DNA of 16,635 bases from an uncultured Christensenella sp. (GTDB lineage: Bacteria; Bacillota; Clostridia; Christensenellales; UBA1242). The translations under genes and the position numbers were made by a program. This document shows, piece after piece, positions 7,807-14,245 of this stretch (within the stretch, counting starts at the first letter, position 1; each line of letters starts with the position of its first letter). The stretch covers positions 1 through 16,635 of the forward strand of contig CASEYA010000057.1 in the NCBI GenBank assembly GCA_949291975.1. The letters are read 5' to 3'. The notes beneath the pieces are model-generated. The model did not search any database. It saw only the letters and a list, made by a program, of their open reading frames with translations, and had not been told where the DNA came from.

Positions 7807-7992
7807 ATGGCTGATGAATTTTTTTACGAATACAAAGAAAGAATTAAAATTGTTATTGATGAACTAAAAGAAGAAAACAAACAATTAAAAATAAAACTGG
7901 AAATTGCAAACAGACAAATCGAACAACTGGAAAATGAAAATAAAACACTTAAAAAAGCAATAACAAAAAAAGAAGAGGCAAAAACCTTATAG
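7807..7992 (+). CDS. Small coiled-coil protein of unknown function
   Basis: This predicted 61-aa protein is almost entirely charged and helical. Heptad-like spacing of Leu/Ile (KEENKQLKIKLEIANRQIEQ region, then LENENKTLKKAI) points to a parallel coiled coil, and there is no membrane segment or signal peptide. The start is supported by AAGGAGA six nt before the ATG, the best evidence that it is translated. I do not recognise the family. It stands alone between degV and sigF, on the opposite strand to sigF, with a weak hairpin downstream. A CATAGAATA element 15-20 nt before the ribosome binding site resembles a sigma-K/sigma-E type -10, so sporulation-linked expression is possible but speculative. 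Confidence 0.6.
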   Translation: MADEFFYEYKERIKIVIDELKEENKQLKIKLEIANRQIEQLENENKTLKKAITKKEEAKTL

Positions 7993-7998
7993 CCTATC

Positions 7999-8025
7999 TT
8001 TAGACATGTTTTCTAAATGTCTAAA
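7999..8025 (+). terminator. Weak hairpin after the coiled-coil gene
   Basis: TTTAGACAT and ATGTCTAAA form a 9-bp stem with a 9-nt loop, 7 nt after the stop codon. The tail is AT-rich but lacks a proper T-run, so termination may be inefficient. Confidence 0.45.
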
Positions 8026-8052
8026 TTTAATAAAAATCTCTCTATTAACTTC

Positions 8053-8115
8053 GACTAGATTAAATTTTTTATTTTTATAACTTTAAAACAGAAGAAGTAA
8101 AATCTTTAACTAGTC
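8053..8115. repeat. Spaced inverted repeat between the coiled-coil gene and sigF
   Basis: GACTAGATTAAA (8053-8064) and TTTAACTAGTC (8105-8115) are inverted copies with a single extra base in one arm, separated by 40 nt of AT-rich DNA. No gene lies between the arms. Function unknown. Confidence 0.4.
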
Positions 8116-8130
8116 AAAAATTATTAAAAT

Positions 8131-8167
8131 AAAAAACACTATAAATAAAATTATTCAAGTGTTTTTT
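8131..8167 (-). terminator. Terminator of the spoIIA operon
   Basis: AAAAAACACT (8131-8140) pairs with AGTGTTTTTT (8158-8167) over 10 bp, with a 17-nt loop. Read on minus it starts in the last codons of sigF and ends with a T-rich tail. The symmetrical A/T runs could also make it work on plus. Confidence 0.65.
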
Positions 8168-8897
8168 CTTTTTTTGCTGAATTTTCACTTAGTTCCTTTT
8201 CAAATTTCTTCAAAATTTTATTTTCAATTCTTGACACCTGAACCTGTGAGACACCAAGTTCATTTGCAATTTCATTTTGTGTTTTATCACGGTAATAGCG
8301 CATTATAATGATTTTTCTTTCTCTTTTATCTAAATCTTTGATAAGACTTTTTATAATTATATGGTCAAGCATATGTTCATCATTTTGCTTATCTTCAATA
8401 ACATCTTCAAGCGTTGCTGTTGAATCATCACTGCCATCTACCCTTGCAGACAGACTAACTGGAAAACTGCTTGCATCAAGAGCAAAGACAATTTCTTGCT
8501 GGTCAACATTAAAGTGCTTTGCAATTTCTTCTATTGATGGATTAATTCCCTCATTTTGTCTTTTGTCTATATATTTTTTTACTTCAATTGAAAGTGCTTT
8601 TAATGCACGGCTCACTTTAATTGAACCATCATCCCGCAAAAATCTTTTAACCTCGCCCGCTATCATAGGAACAGCATAAGTTGAAAATTTAACGCCAAAA
8701 CTGGTGTTGAAATTGTTGATGGCTTTAACAAAACCAACACAGCCAAGTTGAAAAAGGTCATCATAATCTACGCCCTTATTGCGATAACGCCTTATCACAC
8801 TTTTAATAAGAGGGTAATTTTGACTTATCAGCGCATTTTTCGCTTCGCTGTCCCCTTGTTTTGCTAGAATGATTAAAGAAAGGTTGTCATCAACCAT
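8151..8897 (-). CDS. sigF: RNA polymerase sporulation sigma factor sigma-F (SpoIIAC)
   Basis: This 248-aa sigma-70 family factor is the first forespore-specific sigma factor of endospore formation. Region 2 spans about 25-95, with YDDLFQLGCVGFVKAI (45-60) and FSTYAVPMIAGEVKRFLRDD (71-90). Region 3 follows, and region 4.2 carries the helix-turn-helix TQNEIANELGVSQVQVSRIE (206-225). Sigma-F and sigma-G are alike in sequence; the position downstream of spoIIAA and spoIIAB is what makes this sigma-F. The start overlaps the spoIIAB stop by 8 nt with only a weak GTGGG ribosome binding site, implying translational coupling so that sigma factor and its inhibitor are made together. A terminator follows directly. 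Confidence 0.95.
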   Translation of the reverse strand: MVDDNLSLIILAKQGDSEAKNALISQNYPLIKSVIRRYRNKGVDYDDLFQLGCVGFVKAINNFNTSFGVKFSTYAVPMIAGEVKRFLRDDGSIKVSRALKALSIEVKKYIDKRQNEGINPSIEEIAKHFNVDQQEIVFALDASSFPVSLSARVDGSDDSTATLEDVIEDKQNDEHMLDHIIIKSLIKDLDKRERKIIIMRYYRDKTQNEIANELGVSQVQVSRIENKILKKFEKELSENSAKKEKTLE

Positions 8898-9348
8898 TTA
8901 ACCCACTTTTTGCCATCAAGTTTTTGTTTTCAATTTTTTTAATCATAAATACCTCAACACCACCACCCTTATTGTGTCTTAAATCAAAGGTATCCATAAA
9001 ACTTTCAATAACAGTAAAGCCCATGCCTGCCCTCTCTTCATCTTGTTTTGTGCTGAAAAATGGCTCTTTTGCCTGTTCTAAATCAATTATTCCAACTCCG
9101 TGGTCCTTAACTGAAATATGAACACTATCTTCTGTTAGCCCAACCCAAATTTCAACAATTCCCACCTTATTTGGATATGCATGCACAACGCAGTTTGTAA
9201 CCGCCTCACTTACTGCAGTTTTAATGTCTATTACCTCATCAAGTGTTGGATTAAGTTGAACACAAAAACCAGCCACAGCGCTTCTGGCAAAGCCCTCATT
9301 TATTGAAAGAGAGTCAAATTTTAGTGTCATTTGATTAATATATTTCAT
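8890..9348 (-). CDS. spoIIAB: Anti-sigma-F factor and protein kinase SpoIIAB
   Basis: This 152-aa GHKL-fold protein holds sigma-F inactive and phosphorylates SpoIIAA on serine. The ATP-binding landmarks are present: N-box SEAVTNCVVHAY (47-58) with E48 and N52, the G1 box KDHGVGI (81-87), and the G2/lid region ERAGMGFTVIESFMD (105-119). R22 lies at the position of the conserved N-terminal Arg that contacts SpoIIAA and sigma-F in Bacillus. AGGAGA lies upstream of the ATG and partly follows the spoIIAA stop, 10 nt apart. It overlaps sigF by 8 nt. The C-terminal tail (about 138-152) is a little longer than usual. Confidence 0.95.
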   Translation of the reverse strand: MKYINQMTLKFDSLSINEGFARSAVAGFCVQLNPTLDEVIDIKTAVSEAVTNCVVHAYPNKVGIVEIWVGLTEDSVHISVKDHGVGIIDLEQAKEPFFSTKQDEERAGMGFTVIESFMDTFDLRHNKGGGVEVFMIKKIENKNLMAKSGLNG

Positions 9349-9358
9349 CTATTATCTC

Positions 9359-9667
9359 CTAATTTATTTTTGGCATAATCTCATAAATTGCCGTCATTTT
9401 AAAAATCTTATCAATGTGTGGTGTTGGATTAGAAATAAAAATTGGAATATTTCGTTCCTTCATCTTTTTGTAACGCCCTATCATAACTCCAATGCCTGTT
9501 GAGTCCATAAAATCAAGTTCACTGAGGTCTAAAATTACCTGACGACAAACAGAATTAGACAAATGTTTGTCCAGTGTTTCACGGACATAAGACGCACAAT
9601 GTTCATCAAGTTCTCCGCAAAGACTCAAATATAAAGTATCCTGAATAACTCTTGCATTTATTTGCAT
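9359..9667 (-). CDS. spoIIAA: Anti-anti-sigma factor SpoIIAA
   Basis: This 102-aa STAS-domain protein releases sigma-F by binding SpoIIAB when unphosphorylated. The key motif DFMDSTGIGVMIGRYK (52-67) contains S56, the equivalent of the Bacillus phosphorylated Ser58. GELDEH (18-23) is the conserved nucleotide-binding-side motif. The SpoIIE phosphatase that would reactivate it is not in this window. A GGAGGGG ribosome binding site sits 4 nt before the ATG. It is the first gene of the spoIIAA-spoIIAB-sigF operon. In Bacillus this operon is read by sigma-H; I could not find a clear sigma-H consensus in the 138 bp upstream, which is mostly A/T runs plus the terminator of the preceding gene. Confidence 0.95.
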   Translation of the reverse strand: MQINARVIQDTLYLSLCGELDEHCASYVRETLDKHLSNSVCRQVILDLSELDFMDSTGIGVMIGRYKKMKERNIPIFISNPTPHIDKIFKMTAIYEIMPKIN

Positions 9668-9709
9668 TTTCCCCTCCGCTTGATATAATTTTAACTTCTT
9701 TTTATTTAA

Positions 9710-9756
9710 AAAAACTAAAAGAAAAAAGAGTAAAATGTTTTTTTTACTCTTTTTTT
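9710..9756 (-). terminator. Strong terminator after the subtilase gene
   Basis: AAAAAAGAGTAAAA (9722-9735) pairs perfectly with TTTTACTCTTTTTT (9742-9755) over 14 bp around a 6-nt loop, followed on minus by a long T-rich tail (to 9710). It separates the subtilase operon from spoIIA. Confidence 0.8.
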
Positions 9757-9806
9757 ATCAAAAAAATTTATAGCTTTAAGCTGTTGTTTATCAAAAATAA
9801 CATAAT

Positions 9807-10943
9807 CTAAAAGATATGAGAAGACAACAAACAACTTCCATCCCAATTTTTTTGCTGGTCAACTTCAACTGCACTTGCCATAAGCAAACTTTTTATAAAG
9901 TTTGGTGATAAATGCGGATTTTGGCTAAGCAATAATGCACACATTCCAGCAACAAATGGAGTTGATACACTTGTGCCACTCATTGTTGTATAAAACTCTG
10001 TGCTGTTTTTTAATGAAATTATATCTACCCCTGGTGCAATAATGTCTGGCTTAATAAAATCAAAGGCAGGACCTCTTGAACTAAACGGAGCAACTTTTAC
10101 ATTATTAATATCATCAATAACATCACAACTTCCAACTGTTATCACATTTGGGCAAGCACCTGGACTTTTTATGGTATTTTCGTTTGGCCCATCATTGCCC
10201 GCCGCACACACAACAACAATGCCACTATCCCAAAGTGCTTTAACACCGATTATAAGTGGGTCATTTCTGCTTAGTGGAACGCTTCCAAAACTCATGCAAA
10301 CCACTCTTATGTTAAAACGCTTTTGGTTATCAATTATCCACTGCATTGCATTTAATATGGTTAATGCCTCGGTTTCACCATCTTTATTAAGCGCTTTTAA
10401 AATCAGTAAATCACATTGTGGAGCAACTCCACGATATTTACCATTTTGAACAAGCCCACTGCCACCCAAAACACCTGCAACAAAAGTGCCATGCCCATTG
10501 TCGTCATATGTAAACTTTTTGCCATCAAGAAAATCTTCAAAATGAATTATGCGATTTACTCCGCCAAGAAAATCAAGATGTGGGTAACATCCTGTATCAA
10601 TAACAGCAACACGAACACCCTGCCCCAGTATACCCATTTTATGTAGGTCGTTAATTTCAAGGTCTTTTCTTGATTTTTCAAGCATTATGCTAGCCTTTTG
10701 AATGCTGGATACATATTCCACACAATAAAATGAGGAAAGTTTTAGCAAATCTTTTTGCTTTATTTTCATTCCAACAGCATTTAAAAATGGATAATATCCC
10801 ACAAAGCATGTTTCGTCAAAATTCTGCTTTAATTCTGCTTTTGACTTTTCATAGTCAACAAGCCAAACAATGCAATAGATAAAATTTTCTTCTTCAAGCA
10901 AACTTATTCTATAAAGAAGGCGTGAGTCAATTTTTTCTTTCAT
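9807..10943 (-). CDS. S8 family serine protease (subtilase), cytoplasmic AprX-like
   Basis: This 378-aa subtilisin-type protease has an apparently complete catalytic set: D116 in VAVIDTGC, H151 in NGHGTFVAGV, oxyanion N250 in AAGNDGPN, and S325 in SGTSVSTP. Residues 1-95 look like an inhibitor/propeptide-type domain, not a signal peptide, and there is no membrane segment, so the enzyme should stay in the cell as in the AprX/intracellular subtilisin group. It is missing the long C-terminal extensions of secreted subtilases. The start shares one base with the stop of the 98-aa gene (TGATG), and spoIIA lies downstream after a terminator. The substrate is unknown; position beside spoIIA and pairing with the small protein suggest a developmental or maturation role, but this is inference. 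Confidence 0.9.
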   Translation of the reverse strand: MKEKIDSRLLYRISLLEEENFIYCIVWLVDYEKSKAELKQNFDETCFVGYYPFLNAVGMKIKQKDLLKLSSFYCVEYVSSIQKASIMLEKSRKDLEINDLHKMGILGQGVRVAVIDTGCYPHLDFLGGVNRIIHFEDFLDGKKFTYDDNGHGTFVAGVLGGSGLVQNGKYRGVAPQCDLLILKALNKDGETEALTILNAMQWIIDNQKRFNIRVVCMSFGSVPLSRNDPLIIGVKALWDSGIVVVCAAGNDGPNENTIKSPGACPNVITVGSCDVIDDINNVKVAPFSSRGPAFDFIKPDIIAPGVDIISLKNSTEFYTTMSGTSVSTPFVAGMCALLLSQNPHLSPNFIKSLLMASAVEVDQQKNWDGSCLLSSHIF

Positions 10944-11239
10944 CAGTCTTCCAACTGTTTTAAAAGTTGTTGCATATATTTTTGGGCATCTTCATCTAAA
11001 AAGGGTGCCACTGTTTTTGCGACATCTTGAATTTGATTTAGATTAAACTCACCTTTTGCCTTTTTTTCTTTTACAAGTTTAAACATTTCTTCCATCATTT
11101 GTGTTTGACTCATTGTTCCATAGCGTTTCATAAATTCATCAACCAAGTCGCCATAGTCATTTTGAACTTTTTTAAGGTCATCTTCACTTGGCTTTTTATT
11201 GTTATGTATTTCTTTTTTAGCAAAATCTTTTATATTCAT
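10943..11239 (-). CDS. Conserved-looking 98-aa protein paired with the subtilase
   Basis: This is a soluble, charged, helical protein of 98 aa with no signal peptide, membrane segment or Cys. It is rich in Lys, Asp, Glu, Gln and Met, with MMEEMFKLVKEKKAKGEFN in the middle and a DEDAQKYMQQLLKQLED helix at the end. I do not recognise the family. The start at 11239 is chosen because AAGGAGGG lies just upstream; a longer frame to 11260 would read through that site. It overlaps the subtilase start by one base, so the two are co-translated and likely functionally linked, for example as substrate, chaperone or inhibitor. It is divergent from the 129-aa gene. Confidence 0.75.
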   Translation of the reverse strand: MNIKDFAKKEIHNNKKPSEDDLKKVQNDYGDLVDEFMKRYGTMSQTQMMEEMFKLVKEKKAKGEFNLNQIQDVAKTVAPFLDEDAQKYMQQLLKQLED

Positions 11240-11242
11240 GTT

Positions 11243-11250
11243 CCCTCCTT
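11243..11250 (-). promoter_or_regulatory. Ribosome binding site that fixes the 98-aa protein start
   Basis: AAGGAGGG on minus, 3 nt before ATG 11239-11237. The longer alternative start would place this sequence inside the coding region. Confidence 0.8.
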
Positions 11251-11309
11251 TTGCTCTCACTAAATATAATATGTTTTCATATATATAATTGATAAAAAAT
11301 GAGGTAAAT

Positions 11310-11699
11310 ATGGATTTATCAAAAATTTTGCCTGTTATATTAAACTTGTTACAATCAGGAAGCCAATCTCCACCGCCACCACAACAAAATCAAAATGTTG
11401 CGGAAGAGTTGCCAGCATTAGACGCCTCTAATGCCTGTTGGCAGTTGCCAAACTATGATTTTCCGCCCTCAAACCATCAGCAAAAAGAAAATATTTCAAA
11501 ACAGCAACATTTTACACCACAAACATCTGTGACACAAAATAATTTTTTGGCAAATATAGACATAAATTCACTTATTTCCATTATAACTGAAATTATGAAA
11601 ATATTACCAAAAAAGCAAGAAGAGCAAAAAGAAGAAAAAGAGGTTTCACCCTCTTATATCTCTAATTTACAACGAACAGACCGATTTACTTTTGATTAA
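11310..11699 (+). CDS. Q/P-rich hypothetical protein, 129 aa
   Basis: Residues 1-15 (MDLSKILPVILNLLQ) form a short amphipathic or hydrophobic helix. A long low-complexity part follows, with PPPPQQNQN and many Gln, Asn, Ser and Pro. A second hydrophobic helix (INSLISIITEIMKILP) and a charged KKQEEQKEEKE tract precede a tail ending TDRFTFD. I do not recognise the family and find no enzymatic motif. The ATG at 11310 has GAGGT 4 nt upstream; the earlier TTG at 11289 lacks a ribosome binding site. A TATAAT at 11284-11289 may be the -10. The last 14 nt overlap the opposite-strand HTH gene. The two short helices flanking a disordered middle suggest a scaffold or coat-type protein; this is a guess. 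Confidence 0.6.
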   Translation: MDLSKILPVILNLLQSGSQSPPPPQQNQNVAEELPALDASNACWQLPNYDFPPSNHQQKENISKQQHFTPQTSVTQNNFLANIDINSLISIITEIMKILPKKQEEQKEEKEVSPSYISNLQRTDRFTFD

Positions 11700-12027
11700 A
11701 ACTTGCAATAGTTAAGATTATATGCATTGTAACTGCGTCATCAAATTGTCTTATGTCTAACCCCAACATTTTTTTAATTTTTTCAATTCGATAAAGCAAA
11801 GTATTACGGTGCATAAATATTTTTTTACTTGTCTGACAAATGTTTAAATTGTTACTTAAAAATGCCTGAGTTGTTTTAACAAGGTCATCATTTTCTAAAA
11901 ATGCCTTAACATTTTCATCTTCCAAAATGAAATGGCATACATCACAATTGCCAAGTTTCATGTTTGACAATATGTTACCCAAAAGGGATGAATTGATTTT
12001 TATTTGTTCAAAATCATCTTTATTCAC
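11686..12027 (-). CDS. PucR/CdaR-type C-terminal helix-turn-helix protein (GTG start)
   Basis: This predicted 113-aa protein carries the HTH seen at the C terminus of PucR/CdaR regulators. The stretch from AFLSNNLNICQTSKKIFM to HRNTLLYRIEKIKKMLGLD (about 55-91) matches the usual form, where HRNTLxYRIxKI is the signature. The large sensory part of CdaR or PucR is absent; only about 50 residues precede the HTH. The start is GTG at 12027, supported by AAGGAGA 7 nt upstream inside the end of the ABC gene; an ATG at 12045 has no such site. The 8-nt overlap with the ABC ATPase stop implies coupled translation. It probably binds DNA, perhaps controlling this locus or taking its signal from the ATPase. 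Confidence 0.8.
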   Translation of the reverse strand: MNKDDFEQIKINSSLLGNILSNMKLGNCDVCHFILEDENVKAFLENDDLVKTTQAFLSNNLNICQTSKKIFMHRNTLLYRIEKIKKMLGLDIRQFDDAVTMHIILTIASFNQK

Positions 12028-12685
12028 TTTTGTTCTCCTTCTCAATACTGCCAGAAACCATTTTTATCTCTCTGTTGATAATATCTTTAAAATGGCTTAC
12101 ATTTTCACACGCAATAATCACAATTTTATCTTTGTGGTCTGCATTAATAAGTTTTTTCTGTGCATTAATAAGTTCTTCGGTAATTTTATTATCCTCTTGC
12201 AAATCAAACTCATCGCATAGCAGGATATCCAGTGGTCTTAGCGCAAGTCTTGCAATTTGAACAAGTCGGCGGTCACTTTTGCAAAGTCTGCCAACTTTTT
12301 CATCTTTTAGATGCTCAATATTATAGTCTTTTAAAACTTCAAGTGCTTTTTTCTCTTGAATATCTTTATCTTCGCCACGAATTTTCAGCGCCCACATCAA
12401 ATTTTTTAAAACTGTTTTGTTTTCATAGAAAATTGCTTTACTTGAAAGATAACCAAGGGAAACATCTTTTGCAAAATCAACATTTTTAAGCGGAGTGTTA
12501 TCAATGTAAATTTCGCCCTTTTGCACCTTTTCAAGCCCTGCAATCACACGCAAAAGTGATGTTTTACCACTTCCGTTTTCTCCAACAAGAACTGCCCTGT
12601 CTCCTTTTTGAAATTTCAAATTAATATCAAACAAAGCATAATATTCCTTGTTATAACCCAAATAAACATTTTTTAACTCAATCAT
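12020..12685 (-). CDS. ABC-type ATPase with degenerate transport motifs
   Basis: This 221-aa protein has an ABC ATPase fold. Walker A is intact, GENGSGKT (35-42), and Walker B is DILLCDEFD (153-161) with the catalytic Glu. The transporter-coupling motifs are altered: the Q-loop region reads LGYLSSKAI without Gln, the signature LSGGQ is LCKSD (134-138) before RRLVQIAR, and the H-loop position reads IIACEN without His. No permease gene is nearby. It therefore should bind nucleotide but may not act as a normal transporter subunit. The GAGGT ribosome binding site precedes the ATG by 7 nt. It is translationally coupled to the HTH gene. It could instead pair with a distant permease, as some ABC subunits do. 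Confidence 0.8.
   Translation of the reverse strand: MIELKNVYLGYNKEYYALFDINLKFQKGDRAVLVGENGSGKTSLLRVIAGLEKVQKGEIYIDNTPLKNVDFAKDVSLGYLSSKAIFYENKTVLKNLMWALKIRGEDKDIQEKKALEVLKDYNIEHLKDEKVGRLCKSDRRLVQIARLALRPLDILLCDEFDLQEDNKITEELINAQKKLINADHKDKIVIIACENVSHFKDIINREIKMVSGSIEKENKSE
12034..12040 (-). promoter_or_regulatory. Ribosome binding site that fixes the GTG start of the HTH gene
   Basis: AAGGAGA on minus inside the 3' end of the ABC gene, 6-7 nt before GTG 12027-12025. This decides the GTG over the upstream ATG at 12045. Confidence 0.75.
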
Positions 12686-12699
12686 TGTTTAACCTCAAA

Positions 12700-12731
12700 A
12701 TTATATTACATCAATTTCAAAAAAATTTCAA
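12700..12731 (-). promoter_or_regulatory. Possible promoter for the ABC-HTH pair
   Basis: The minus strand has TTGAAA (12731-12726), 17 bp, TAATAT (12708-12703), overlapping a better -10 TATAAT (12705-12700) at a 20-bp spacing. The region is AT-rich, so the assignment is uncertain. Confidence 0.4.
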
Positions 12732-12759
12732 CTATTTTTAACTTATACACCAAAAACAC

Positions 12760-12788
12760 TAGTCAATTTTTTTTTGCTGTGCTATAAT
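12760..12788 (+). promoter_or_regulatory. Promoter for the SPT-like gene
   Basis: TAGTCA (12760-12765), 17 bp, then a perfect TATAAT (12783-12788). The transcript start near 12795 gives a leader of about 24 nt ending in the GGAG ribosome binding site at 12808-12811. Confidence 0.55.
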
Positions 12789-12818
12789 GAAATTATAATT
12801 TATATTTGGAGTGATAAA

Positions 12819-14042
12819 ATGGATTTATTTGAAAAGTGTAAAAACTATAAAATTGCAGAAGAAGCAAGAGAAATGGGCTTCTACCCTTATTTCCACTATC
12901 TTAACAGTGGACAAGACATTGTTGTAAACATGGAAGGCAAGCGTGTTATTATGATTGGTTCAAACAACTATCTTGGTTTAACCAGTCATCCAGAAGTTAT
13001 TGAAGCAAGTGTTAAAGCAACAGAAAAATATGGAACAGGTTGTTCTGGCTCTCGTTTTTTAAACGGAACACTTGATTTGCACATGGAACTCGAAAGTGAA
13101 CTTTCTAAATTCCTGCATAAAGAAGATACCGTTACTTTTAGCACAGGTTTTCAGTCTAACCTTGGAATAATCAGTGCTATTGCTGGAAGAAACGATGTTA
13201 TTGTTTGCGACAAAGAAAACCATGCAAGTATTTATGATGGTTGTCGTCTTAGTTATGCAAGAATGTTAAGATATGAGCACAGCGACATGGAAGACCTTGA
13301 AAGACAACTTGCAAGCATTGAAAAGGACAAAGGCATTTTGATTGTTACTGATGGTGTATTCAGCATGGGTGGCGACTTGTGTAAATTGCCTGAAATTGTT
13401 CGTTTGGCAAGAAAATATGGCGCAAGAGTTATGGTTGACGATGCGCACAGCCTTGGTGTTTTTGGCGAAGGCGGTCGTGGAACAGCATCTCACTTTGGAC
13501 TTGAAGATGAAGTTGATATTATTATGGGAACATTCAGTAAATCTCTTGCTTCGCTTGGTGGATTTATGGCAAGCACAAGAGAAGTTTGTGAATATGTTCG
13601 CCACAATTCAAGACCTTTTATATTCTCAGCATCAATAACGCCTGCTTGTGCTGCAAGTGCATTGCAAGCACTAAAAATTCTTGAAAGAGAACCTCAAAGA
13701 GTTCAACACTTGCAAGAAATATCAGACTATATGCGTGAAGCACTTAAAAAACGCAACATTCCAATTCGCAAAAGCGAAGCACCAATTATTCCAATTAACA
13801 CTTATGACGATTGGAGAACTTTTGTGGCTTGTAAAATGCTTTTTGAAAACGGTGTATATGTTAACCCTTGCATTTCCCCTTCGGTGCCTGTTGGCGAGGC
13901 AATTATAAGAACAAGTTACACTGCAACTCACACAAAAGAACTTATGGATGAGGCAGCAGACATCATTCAAAAAGTTTTTGCTGAACTTCCAGACTGTGAG
14001 TATTTTGAAAACTTGAGAAAAGAACACGAACAACAAAAATAA
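12819..14042 (+). CDS. PLP-dependent alpha-oxoamine synthase, serine palmitoyltransferase-like
   Basis: This 407-aa fold-type I aminotransferase of the alpha-oxoamine synthase family condenses an amino acid with an acyl-CoA. The PLP lysine is K241 in GTFSKSLASLGGF, the stacking His is H135 in ENHASIYDG, and D207/H210 are in VDDAHSLG. Bacterial serine palmitoyltransferase landmarks such as GSRFLNGTLDLH (77-88) and the SKSLASLGGF context fit better than KBL (which normally has RFICGTQDSH and GKALGG) or BioF. If it is SPT it makes 3-ketodihydrosphingosine from serine and palmitoyl-CoA. GGAG 7 nt before the ATG fixes the start; a TTG start at 12774 would overlap the promoter. It stands alone with a strong terminator after it; no ketosphinganine reductase or ceramide synthase is nearby. 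The family is sure; the SPT subtype is likely but not proven. Confidence 0.85.
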   Translation: MDLFEKCKNYKIAEEAREMGFYPYFHYLNSGQDIVVNMEGKRVIMIGSNNYLGLTSHPEVIEASVKATEKYGTGCSGSRFLNGTLDLHMELESELSKFLHKEDTVTFSTGFQSNLGIISAIAGRNDVIVCDKENHASIYDGCRLSYARMLRYEHSDMEDLERQLASIEKDKGILIVTDGVFSMGGDLCKLPEIVRLARKYGARVMVDDAHSLGVFGEGGRGTASHFGLEDEVDIIMGTFSKSLASLGGFMASTREVCEYVRHNSRPFIFSASITPACAASALQALKILEREPQRVQHLQEISDYMREALKKRNIPIRKSEAPIIPINTYDDWRTFVACKMLFENGVYVNPCISPSVPVGEAIIRTSYTATHTKELMDEAADIIQKVFAELPDCEYFENLRKEHEQQK

Positions 14043-14085
14043 TAAATAGATTTTAAATCAGTAAATTTTGAAAACAGCCAAATGA

Positions 14086-14120
14086 AAAAGGAACTTTACC
14101 AAAACAGCAAAGTTCCTTTT
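14086..14120 (+). terminator. Terminator after the SPT-like gene
   Basis: AAAAGGAACTTT (14086-14097) pairs perfectly with AAAGTTCCTTTT (14109-14120) over 12 bp with an 11-nt loop, 43 nt after the stop codon. The T-rich stem end acts as the tail. Confidence 0.8.
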
Positions 14121-14159
14121 CCTTATTGATTTAATTCACTATTTTTTTAATATAAAAAT

Positions 14160-14189
14160 CGCCTTAACATTTGTGTTAAAGCGTTTTTT
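14160..14189. terminator. Bidirectional terminator between the SPT-like and Ppx-like genes
   Basis: CGCCTTAACA (14160-14169) and TGTTAAAGCG (14174-14183) form a 10-bp stem with one mismatch and a TTTG loop. TTTTTT follows on plus, and ATTTTTATATT follows on minus. It should end the ferredoxin-Ppx transcript and back up the preceding plus terminator. Confidence 0.7.
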
Positions 14190-14245
14190 AAAAAATTTAC
14201 AAATATTTTTTAATTTAAAAACAAAGATATTAAAAACAGAAGAAA

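Noticed and set aside
11240..11309. A CATATTATA element upstream of the 98-aa gene as a sigma-E/K promoter.
   Set aside because: The stretch is nearly all A and T, so the match is expected by chance, and no matching -35 is convincing.
13266..13638. Open frames on both strands inside the SPT-like gene.
   Set aside because: Shadows of the real gene; no start signals or family resemblance.
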